Shown here piece after piece: positions 1 to 8,949 of a DNA stretch of 64,000 bases. The stretch is from Globodera rostochiensis. Taxonomy: Eukaryota; Nematoda; Chromadorea; Rhabditida; Heteroderidae. The stretch spans positions 372,001 through 436,000 of the forward strand of contig JAEVLN010000030.1 in assembly GCA_018350325.1 (NCBI GenBank). The letters are read 5' to 3'. Each line of letters begins with the position of its first letter. Within the stretch, counting starts at the first letter, position 1. Both the position numbers and the translations under genes were made by a program. The notes beneath the pieces are model-generated. The model was not told the DNA's origin. It searched no databases and saw only the letters and a program-made list of their open reading frames with translations.

Positions 1-153
1 TGCCATAAAGTTTATTCGATTATTTTTTCAAATTTTTAGCATATGTTAGTTCTGTTCACTAAAAAATCCGATGATTCCTTTTTATTAGTTTTTGAACATA
101 CAAATGCACTTTCTTTAGATTTCATTTGCAATTGACTTTGAATGCGTATTTAG

Positions 154-207
154 GAGCGATTCCGCTTTAAAACTTGTTGTACATCGAGAACACATGCATA
201 TCATTTG
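154..207 (+). CDS. Candidate 54-nt micro-exon
   Basis: This island follows an acceptor-like gcgtatttag and is followed by a consensus donor, gtaagt. Its length is a multiple of three. Two frames are open; the one starting after one base reads SDSALKLVVHREHMHII and sits in the same phase (one base completing the previous codon) as the candidates at 993-1019 and 5927-6013. GC is higher than in the flanks. No protein family is recognised. It could be one exon of a plus-strand gene with multi-kb introns, or a chance arrangement. Confidence 0.3.
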
Positions 208-992
208 GTAAGTATTGTCTTCCGTGATTACTCCACATTTCCACGATTGTCAGTTAATTTGTTTTGCACTGCCTATTCAATGTTCTCTCACAGCCCATAA
301 ATATTTATTTATTTCGTGAAATATGCGTCAAAGTTTCATACACTTTTTTTTAACATTAAAATTTTAAATGCTTTTTTAGTTGTTTTAATTTAGTATATAT
401 TTGGATTTTAATTTGTTTAAATATTGTCATAAAATGGAATTTATTTAAAATAAATTTATGCTTTGCTACATTGCAAATAGAATGTCTTACAATTGGTAAT
501 ATTGCTCTTCACCTTTTTGATAACTTTAAATTTATTAAAAAATAAAAATTACTATGAATTATGAAATCTTTCTTGATATTTGCTGTTTTGTCGAATTATT
601 TTAAATAATTCACTTTAATGTACATTATGTTATTAATTAGTTATAGGAAATAAAATATTTAGGGTTGAGATTATATTTTTAGAACAATTATCCAAATCGT
701 TATTTTAAAAAAAAAATTTTGGGATTTCGCCGCAGACTGTCGATAGACTTTAGCCAACATAAGCCTAAATTTGTGTTATATTTTGAATTTATTTAATCTA
801 TTTGTTTAATTTATTAACTACGCCACTGTTATGAAATCAATAATTTTGTTTTAAATAATCAAATCAAAATTCCAAAATTCAACTTTTTGATACACTCTGT
901 AATAAAAATATTTGTTTTTTAAATTAATAATTACAAGACCATTAGCAAGACGATTACTTTTTAACAAAGATACACCCCGCTAAATTTTTTAG

Positions 993-1019
993 TAGATCAA
1001 CGAACAAAGTATTAAATAG
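993..1019 (+). CDS. Candidate 27-nt micro-exon
   Basis: The block lies between an acceptor (aaattttttag) and a consensus donor (gtaagtgg). It is 27 nt, nine codons' worth, and phase-compatible with 154-207 and 5927-6013; the open frame reads RSTNKVLN plus split codons at both ends. It is too short to identify and could be chance. Confidence 0.22.
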
Positions 1020-1162
1020 GTAAGTGGATTTTTTATAAGAATTAAGAAAATTTATTTAACAAAAGTTTTTACCTTTGGCAGCTAAATGCTTTTAAACATT
1101 TAAGTACATTTATTTGTATTTATTATATATATTTTTATTTTATTATATTTAATAATAAAAAC

Positions 1163-1346
1163 CAGGCATGGACACGGTTATGAATTTCCTTAACCGTAAC
1201 CGCCCGTCCTCAAACACTTATAAACGTTAACCGTCCGTAACCGCCCGTCCTAAAAATCTCATAACCGTTAACCGCCCGTAACCGTGCCCTTTGAAAATTT
1301 CATAACCGTTAACCGCCCGCGGTTATCCGCGGTTAACCGCATTATT
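1163..1346 (+). repeat. hAT left end: TIR plus subterminal CCGTTAACCG repeats
   Basis: The terminal inverted repeat is followed by several alternating direct and inverted copies of AACCGTTAACCG and CCGTAACCGCCCG, interrupted by short AT spacers. The right end has the same organisation in inverted order. This pattern is what is known of hAT subterminal binding sites. Confidence 0.8.
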
Positions 1347-1429
1347 TAAAAATCATTATTCAAAGCAAATTTTTTCCGATCGTGATGTATCGTCTTAGTA
1401 AAATTAAATAGAAATTAACAAGAGATTTA

Positions 1430-3280
1430 TTAAATTTTGTTTAAAGAATCAGCAAGAAGTAGCTTCGAAACATTCTCTTCGGTCAGGTTAAATCGCTGAT
1501 CATCCATTACATATTTCAATCTACTGAAGCCACGTTCAATTCCCGAAGAACTCGCTGGTAGCGCAAGCACACTTCCAGCTACTTGCGACAAAAATGGCAG
1601 CATTTTCTCGTTCTTCTTCCAAAATTTTCCAGGGGTGGTGCAATCCTGGGCATCTTTGTCGAATACATTAGAAATGTAATGGTCCACTTCGTCCGGTTCG
1701 GATCGCCTTTGGGTTCTTTGCTGTCGTTCGCTCAGAAAATCATCTTCAAAGAATTCGAGCTCCTCAGTACTGTCAAGATTTAGAGCATATTCTCCTCCAA
1801 TTGCCTCACTGACCGAAGAGAGCCTTCTTTTCTGCCGCATCAATTGGCGCGTAAAAGCATGGATCTAGAAATTTTAAAATAGATTTGTTGATTACAAAGT
1901 AAAAATACAGTAAATTTTTCCGCTTCTGAGACTCCATTCAGCAGCCGCCTTTTAGGAGCTAAAAAAGTGCCCGTTTTGTGAAGATCGGTGATAAACCCTT
2001 CGTCGATTTTTCGTTGCAAACATTTTTGAGCTGAACGCACAATGGCCGATGAAATTTCTGAATCAACGAATGGCTGCTCAATCAATAGAGCTCTCAACCT
2101 CTTTTGAATTTCAAAAATTTTCGGCCAAACCAAATGGATTGTTGGCTGGTGTTCTTGCTGTAAACGAGATATAAACAAAATTGTAGTAGTAAATTAAGTT
2201 CCGACCTGGAAAAAGAGAACACATTCATAAAAAATTGTAAGGACTTTCTGGATGTTTTGCAGCTCTTCCAAATTTTGACGTTGTTTTGTGAAAGTGCAAA
2301 CAAAACATTTTGTCCTTCATCGGTGACAAAAAATTGGTCCTTAATAAATGTATCGCCAATTCCCAGTTCGGACGCGCTTTCGCACAATTTGGTCCACGTT
2401 TCTGCTCCAGTTTTTCCGACAATACCGCCAGTGAACGCAAGGAGTGCGGACTTGTAATTCCAGTCCGAATCGTGCCAATAGAGGACCGCACCCAGAAAAT
2501 CGTATTGTCTTAATTTGATGAACGGTTTTCATTTTAATTTTAAATTTAAAACCTGAATCCATAGTCTAACGCGATTCCTCCCACTCTTTGTACTGCTTCC
2601 AGCAATAAACCTTTTTTCTCGCTCAAAATTTCATCCGCCAACTCGTAAGCCCTTCTGTTGATCGTTTTTCTGCACGGTAGTTCGATTTGCTGACCCACGG
2701 ATTTGCCATATTTAACTCTTGAATCGATTTATATATATTTTCAAATATTATACTTCAAGTACTTGCCCAAAATTGACGGCCTTGCTCAAAAGATTTCTCA
2801 TCGGTGGGGAAGCGGCACTTCGGAAAGAGCTCCCGCTTTCTATGCAATATTCTGCCAACATCTGAGAAAATTGCGACTTTTCTGCCCCGGAGAGTTGCTG
2901 AGGGAAAAATGCTGACAATTTTGAAGACGTCGTTGCATCATACGGGCGTTTTCTCGACTTGTGTCCTTTATAATGTGCACTAAATAGAAATTTTTAAGTT
3001 GCTAGAAATTATAAGCCAACTTGATTGATCCGCTGGGGCATTTTAATACAGTGTTGCAATCGTTATTTTTGCAAATAACAAATTTCTTGATTTGTCCATT
3101 TGAGTAGGCCTCGGCTTCATTGCCCTCTTTGTTATAGTACGGCACACATATTTCCGGCATTGAGTCTTTTTTCGGCTTGTAGAAAAGTGTTGTTTTCTCC
3201 TTCTTTTTCTCAAGCAACAAAATTTGCATGATTTCCTCCTTTGTGAACTCCGAAGGATCTTTAGTTGGGAATTCTTTCAT
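1430..3280 (-). pseudogene. hAT transposase, six exons, internal deletion/frameshift
   Basis: It is read on the minus strand. A probable start ATG is at 3280. Exons fit 3280-3021, 2979-2763, 2689-2553, 2508-2206, 2157-1909 and 1864-1430, with GT-AG introns of 41, 73, 44, 48 and 44 nt and matching phases. Exons 1-2 hold a BED-like zinc finger (CKNNDC followed by two histidines after the first intron). Exon 4 starts QYDFLGAVLYW and includes VTDEG, which fits the second catalytic Asp. The last exon is a classic hAT dimerisation domain ([16 protein letters not shown]). At about 2290 the frame changes and the CxxH block and insertion domain expected there are missing, so one internal deletion probably removed the core. 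The total is ~530 codons against 600-700 usual in the family. It is not expected to be catalytically active. Confidence 0.85.
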
Positions 3281-3430
3281 CACACCTAAATTTAAAAAAA
3301 AATTTATCATGCAGTAAACATTGGATAGTGATTGGTGTGGACTTTGGTGAATGTGAATAAAAGTGAACGATATTAGAAAGGCAAATCGTCTTAATAAATT
3401 TTCTTCAGCAGCCAAAAAATAACAGATACG

Positions 3431-3609
3431 ACGGTTAACCGCGGTTTTAGAGGTCATAACCGTTAACCGACCGTAACCGCCCGTCCTCAAAATCTCATAA
3501 CCGTTAACCGCCCGTAACCGCGACCTTTTAAAATTCCATAACCGTTAACCGCGGGTAACCGCGGTCAACCGCGGATAACCGCGGTTACGGGTAACCGTGT
3601 CCATGCCTG
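3431..3609 (-). repeat. hAT right end: TIR plus subterminal repeats
   Basis: This is the inverted counterpart of the left end: stacked GGTTAACCGCGG, CCGTTAACCG and CCGTAACCGCCC motifs ending in the inverted CAGGCATGGACACGG terminus, followed immediately by the ataaaaac target duplication. Confidence 0.8.
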
Positions 3610-3617
3610 ATAAAAAC

Positions 3618-5589
3618 AATCTTGGGTTTAGCTTTTAATATTTGTATCAAAATTTTGTGCATTATTTAAATTAAATTAGTTAAATAATAATAGATTTTGC
3701 GTATTGACATGTGAGAGTATTTTTATTACTTAAGTAATTAACTTTTTCCCCATATGTTACGGCTTATTTACGACTTATGGTTGATGTTTTATTTTTTTAT
3801 CGCATTATTTTTGTTTTAATTTTTGTATCATTGTACGAATTTATTAATATTTTGAGTTTTTTGAAATCGTTTTAAAAAATGATGATTAAAGATTTGTCGA
3901 GTAGTTTTGTAGTCAATATTTTATACATTGTTTAATTAACGAATGCAGCTTATTCTTTTATAAAGGTACACATGAAAAATGGCAGTTTTAACTTATTTAT
4001 TCAAACAGACTTGCAATAATAATTCCGCTAAACAGGTCACAAAAACATATTTAAAAGGGTAATTTAAAATATTTAATAAAGTTATGTAAGTCAACTAAAC
4101 ATTAATTAAAGAGCTAAAAAATTTCCTTTTATTTATACTTAAAACTAAAAACAAAAGAAACCTTCAATAAAAAAAAATTAACTGAAATTCACACACGACT
4201 AGAAAAAGGAAAAATGTTCAGCGTTAATTCAATCAAACTATCCAATATAATTATTTTAATTTAATCACGACAACAATTTAACAAAGAATAAAGAATAAAA
4301 ATTAAAAAAAAATTACATCACAAAATCAAATGGCGACATCAAGAATTATGAGATTAATAATAAATATTTATTCCATATATTCTCATGTGATAAAGTTTAA
4401 ATGTTAAAAAAAATTAATTTTAATTTCTTAATATCTTTACATAATACAAATAAACATCAGATCTGGATTGTTTACTCATGTTAAACAGCACCCAAAATGC
4501 GGTTGTCAGATTATGGATTAATTGTGATTTTAGTAGATAATTTTACATAAAAAATGCCTCTATTTTTATTTATTGTTGCTGGATTAAACTTATTATATTT
4601 TACTTTTTGCCATTATTTTAGCTTATTAACAAGAAAAAAATAATATAATACCCAGATGTAAATAAGTAGCCTTTTTGGGGTTCAGAAAAAATAAAGGGTT
4701 TAAACTCATAAATTTAGCGTGCCCAAGTAATAGCGAACTAAAAAAATATGCATATCAAAAATTATATTTCTTTTGAAAAGTCAAATAAAATAAACTAAAA
4801 GATAAATATAAATGAAATATCAAAATGAGATAAATAAATCTCTAATAAACTTTCATCAAAATTTATATTTGATCACGCAATAATCTTAGACTTTTTTTTT
4901 TAATTTTTTAATCTTCTTATGCAGTTCTAATAAATAATTCTAGCTAATTACGCAAAAAGTGTTAATATTAGGTAAAAATAAATTTCCTTTATCTTTAAAA
5001 TTTCTATGTGGGATTCAACATCAAAACAACACCTACAAGAACATAGCGAAACAATTTTTGGTGCAGGCCAAGTATAATAAGCTTAAACATTTATTTGTGC
5101 ATACCGCAATTTACAAATGGCCCACTTAAAACTAAAAAAAATAAAATGCAAAAATACCTTTTTTGTGGCATAAACAATATTTAAATATAGTATTTCATAT
5201 TTAATTTAAAAGAAAATAAATTAAAATCAATTCTAAAAATCACTAAATAATTAATTTAGTAATTACAAAAATATTGCATTCAAAACCTGCCCATTAGTGA
5301 TTTTATAATAAACAAAATTTTAACAAATAAAAATTATTTATTGCAAAACAAATTTTTTTATAATTTGCAAAAAGTAATCAAATTTTAAATGCACATAAAA
5401 GAAAATTTGAATTATTAAATAATTAGGTCATTGAAAATCGGAACGAAAGATTTGCGTTCGATCAAAAAGATTAAACCGTTTTTAAAATTATGCAATAACA
5501 ATGAGCCAGCAAATTAATCAAGCAAATTTTATTCAAATTATAGTTTTAATAAAAATAATAAATTGCTTACCTTTCTACATACAGCTTAT
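3618..5589. other. AT-rich non-coding stretch
   Basis: No repeat, RNA gene or supported exon was found. Slightly GC-richer spots occur near 4,490-4,520 and 5,005-5,075. The second begins with an ATG and stays open for 22 codons, but it has no acceptor and only a weak donor-like GTATAA, so it is not called. Confidence 0.5.
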
Positions 5590-6280
5590 ACTTTATGCAA
5601 ATTGCAATTATAAGTTACGCAATTATTTTAAAAACAAATTTAAAATTTTGTGCAATTTCGAAATGCGGCAACATTGGTGCTAATTGATTTAAATCAAATT
5701 TATTATTAAAATAATAATTACATTAAAATAACAATTACAATAGTAATAAAATCTCTTGAGTACGCGAAAATATTTATAAATTAAATGTTAACTAAAGCAG
5801 TCCCATTGATAATGATAGGCCCATTACAAGTAAAAACAATTTCTTTATTTATAAAAATATTAATATGTTTTAATGGAAAAATTTGTTTATTAAATTTTGC
5901 GTCGATTTTCAAATTTTATTTTATAGACACTTGAGCAGCGCGAATCAACCGCGCGTTACCGATTGCAGAATGGACATGAATACGGAGCTCTATCGCCGCG
6001 TCAAGCGTTCATCGTGAGTTGCTCCGTTTTTGTGCAAAAAAACATTTACAATATTTATTAAGCAACAACAGCGAAAAATTTAGTTTAGCTAGCATTTTAA
6101 ATTTTGAAAAATAACGTATAAATCAACATTGTTTATAATAAAATATAACTCACATTAAAAAAACGTCACATATTTCCAAAAGCGATTTGTATATATATCA
6201 AACATTATATCATTTGAAATGCTTTTAAAATAATGTGAAAAACATTTCGGTCTACCTAGATTATGTTAACAACAAAATTA
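5590..6280 (+). repeat. Direct duplication R1, copy 1
   Basis: This segment is repeated at 7660-8345 in the same orientation with only scattered substitutions and small indels in the AT-rich parts. The GC-rich 87-nt block in the middle is identical in both copies. Confidence 0.8.
5927..6013 (+). CDS. Candidate 87-nt exon, copy 1
   Basis: It lies between a strong acceptor (attttattttatag) and a consensus donor (gtgagt), and is exactly 29 codons long, so it could be included or skipped without changing frame. Its GC is far above the flanks. Two frames are open: one begins TLEQRESTARYRLQNG and one begins HLSSANQPRVTDCRMDMN after one base. The latter is in phase with 154-207 and 993-1019. An identical exon is at 8007-8093. 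No family is recognised. This is the best-supported exon outside the expansin gene and the transposon. Confidence 0.5.
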
Positions 6281-6364
6281 AACATTTAAAATTATTTTCA
6301 TAAATTAACATGGGTGCTCAATGCCGGAGCGGAAAAGTCCAAAAGTTACTTATTCAAACAAAAA

Positions 6365-6510
6365 TTTAATTTCAAATCCGGTTCCGGCCCGTTTTCCGGT
6401 TCGCGGAGAAGTCGGGTGCTTGATCTGACGTCTGGACTTTTCAAAAAAAAAAAATTTAATTTCAAATCCGGTTCCGACCCGGTTTCCGGTTCACCAATTC
6501 ACAAAAACAT
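6365..6510 (+). repeat. ~90-bp tandem doublet rich in CCGGTTCCG
   Basis: The phrase AATTTCAAATCCGGTTCCG occurs twice about 90 bp apart, each copy followed by a CCGGTTC-rich tract. An 86-codon frame covers it, but the repetitive composition explains the openness. Confidence 0.6.
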
Positions 6511-7554
6511 TGCCACGCCATTGCCAATCTTTTTTCTGTGGAACTCCGTCGTAAACAGGCATAATTTTATATAGCCAAAAACTAATAACTGCGTTATTAA
6601 AATGAAGATAAAATTATTGGCTGTACGCACACTCAATAAAATAGTTAAATCTTTAACAAAAAGACACAAAATATCAGAGGATTTTGGTAAAGTTATTTCA
6701 TCGATATTCTCGTAAGCAACATTTATGATAAACAAATAAACTTATCTTTTAAATGTTAAACAAATGTCTTATTGAATATGTATTTGAACAATTAAAAAGT
6801 TAAATCAGCTATTTAAAGATCACTCAAAATGATTAATAAATAACTAGAAAAGAAAAAACTCCAAGGGCAGATTAATATTTATTTTAAATGTGATAATCCA
6901 GATTATCAAGATGATAACCTAGGTGACACAGGTAGTCAACACACTCCTACCCGAAGCAGCGTGTTATCCATATGGTCAACAAAAATATATATTACATAAA
7001 CATCATTAATTTTAAGTTTTATTTACTAGTGAAAAGATTAATTTTATTAATTTAAGGTTAACATATGTAAAATTAATGCCCGGTATGTAAATTTATAACA
7101 ATTCATCAACTACATTAAAATTGATTATTTGGTGAAATAAAAAATTAAAGATTAATTATCTTGTGAATTAAATTAAAATAAATAACAAGATTTAAAAATA
7201 TATTTTAATGAATTTTTTATAAAAAAAAATAAATTTTATCTCCTTAGCCAATCTTGTAAAAAAATAAAGCAAATAATTACACGTTATAAAAAATAATTGA
7301 AATTTTCTTTTCAAAAATCTTACAACCAATTTTAATAAAAATGTAAAAATTAAAAAAAATTTTTCACTAAATTGCATAAGTATTCACGCCGTTATTCCTA
7401 CCTAAATCGCTAAAAATTATTTTAATTCCGTAAATAAAATTAAATAAATTTACTAATATATTTATAGTTAAAAAATTATAAAGATATTTATTAAAACAAT
7501 GAAGAAATTCTATTATTACATCGACAAAACAACAAAGTAACAGCTTTTGATTAC

Positions 7555-7632
7555 CTTGGTATCAAGACTACCTTCCATAACTGAAACACAGGAGTTCGTA
7601 GTTCCTAAATCGAACACAATTATTTTTCCCAT
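7555..7632 (-). pseudogene. Fragment encoding a bacterial-type DnaK (Hsp70) N-terminus
   Basis: Read on the minus strand from an ATG, 26 codons include DLGTTNSCVSVMEG, the first phosphate-binding loop of the Hsp70 ATPase domain. It is preceded by MGKII, which is how bacterial DnaK usually begins, whereas mitochondrial Hsp70 has a long presequence before this loop. Two further codons (Val-Ile) may still align, then similarity stops; the remaining ~600 residues are absent here. A GTAATC follows codon 26, so it could be a first exon, but no partner exon is visible. The likeliest reading is a truncated transferred copy, for example from an endosymbiont such as Cardinium (known in cyst nematodes), or a stray Hsp70 exon. 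Confidence 0.55.
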
Positions 7633-7659
7633 TTGTATATTGCTTAATTTCAGAGTATA

Positions 7660-8345
7660 CTTTTATGCAAATTGCAATTATAAGTTACGCAATTATGTGA
7701 AAAAAAAAATTTAAAATTTTGTGCAATTTCAAAATGCGGCAACATTGGGGCCAATCGATTTAAATCAAATTTGTTATTAAAATGATAATTACATTAAAAT
7801 AACATTATTGCAATAATAATGACATCTCTTGAGTACGCGAAAATATTTATAAATTAAATGTTAACTAAAGCAGTCCAATTGATAATGATGCCCATTACAA
7901 GTAAAAACAATTTCTTTATTTATAAAAATATTAATATGTTTTTTAAAATTTTAATGGAAAAATTTGTTTATTAATTTTGCGTCGATTTTCAAATTTTATT
8001 TTATAGACACTTGAGCAGCGCGAATCAACCGCGCGTTACCGATTGCAGAATGGACATGAATACGGAGCTCTATCGCCGCGTCAAGCGTTCATCGTGAGTT
8101 GCTCCGTTTTTGTGCAAAAAAACATTTACAATATTTATTCAGCAACAACACCGAAAATATTTAACATTTAGTTTAGCTAGCATTTTAAATTTTGAAAAAA
8201 ACTTATAAATCAACATTATTTATAATAAAATATAACTCACATTAAAAAAAACGTCACATATTTCCAAAAGCGATTTGTATATCAATCAAACATTATATCA
8301 TTTGAAATGCTTTTAAAATAATGTGAAAAACATTTCGGTCTACCT
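7660..8345 (+). repeat. Direct duplication R1, copy 2
   Basis: This is the second copy of the segment at 5590-6280. The two copies are about 2.07 kb apart, and the DnaK-like fragment lies just upstream of this copy, outside the duplicated unit. Confidence 0.8.
8007..8093 (+). CDS. Candidate 87-nt exon, copy 2
   Basis: Identical base for base to 5927-6013, including the ttatag acceptor and gtgagt donor, although the surrounding duplicated intron sequence has diverged. Being phase-symmetric, it could be a mutually exclusive or repeated exon of the same transcript. Function is unknown. Confidence 0.5.
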
Positions 8346-8949
8346 AAATTATATTAAAACTGAAAATAAAATTTCATCAAAAAGAAAAAAAGTATACAAA
8401 ATAAATCTTAAAATCATTAAACAAAAATAAATTTATAAAAAAAAATATCATTAAACAAACAACTAAAAGTACAAAACAAACTTCTTTAATTATAATAAAA
8501 TTAACCCATTAAAACAGTTTAAAATCCATTGTTTAAAAAAGGGATTACAAGAAAGTCAATAAAAAAATCGTTAGGTGACAGCTGGTCCGTCTACAGCCGA
8601 CTGGAATAATAAATTTATTTAATTATAAAATAATTCATTATTCCGATTAAAAATTATTAAATATCAAGTAAACCAATATTTTAAATTAAATTTATTATAA
8701 ACTTTTTGTCTATTTCCGAACTAAACTTTGAAAAAAAAATTACTACAAAGAGCATCCTGCAGAAATAAATTAAAATCAACTCTTGATTTAAGTAAAAATA
8801 AATTAGAGCTTTTGCAATAATAATTTTAAATACGGTAATTTATTTGCGCTTGCCTTTTTAAAAGATTGGCTGTATGCATTCAAATGTTGTGCCAATGTAT
8901 GCGTTGGTAGTGAATTGGCAAATTCTGATGCAAATTTCCAAGTATTGTC

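Larger units (their letters stand above)
1..1154. other. AT-rich non-coding flank with two exon-like islands
   Basis: Mostly A/T homopolymer-rich sequence with no long reading frame. It stands out only at two short islands with consensus splice sites (154-207 and 993-1019), listed separately. A GC bump near 725-755 has a pyrimidine-rich acceptor-like CAG but no convincing donor. Confidence 0.5.
1163..3609 (-). mobile_element. hAT-superfamily DNA transposon, ~2.45 kb, core-deleted
   Basis: The ends are inverted copies starting CAGGCATGGACACGGTTA, and the element is flanked on both sides by the same 8-bp target duplication, ataaaaac (1155-1162 and 3610-3617). Eight-base duplications and CA-starting ends are typical of hAT elements. 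The ~180 bp at each end are much more GC-rich than the host DNA and full of CCGTTAACCG / CCGTAACCGCCC copies, probably subterminal transposase-binding sites. One degenerate transposase gene lies inside on the minus strand. The perfect duplication suggests a fairly recent insertion. With the transposase core missing, this copy is probably non-autonomous and moved by a related source element. Confidence 0.92.

Noticed and set aside
1583..1783. Plus-strand frames inside the hAT element (also 2257-2457, 2310-2513, 2703-2915)
   Set aside because: They are antisense shadows of the transposase exons, which have the recognisable domain content.
5501..5683. ATG frames of 60-86 codons made almost wholly of AAT/AAA/TTT/ATT codons (e.g. 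5501, 7192, 19582, 46884, 48271, 48649)
   Set aside because: At this AT content such frames are expected by chance; no raised GC, splice signal, motif or repeat conservation supports them.
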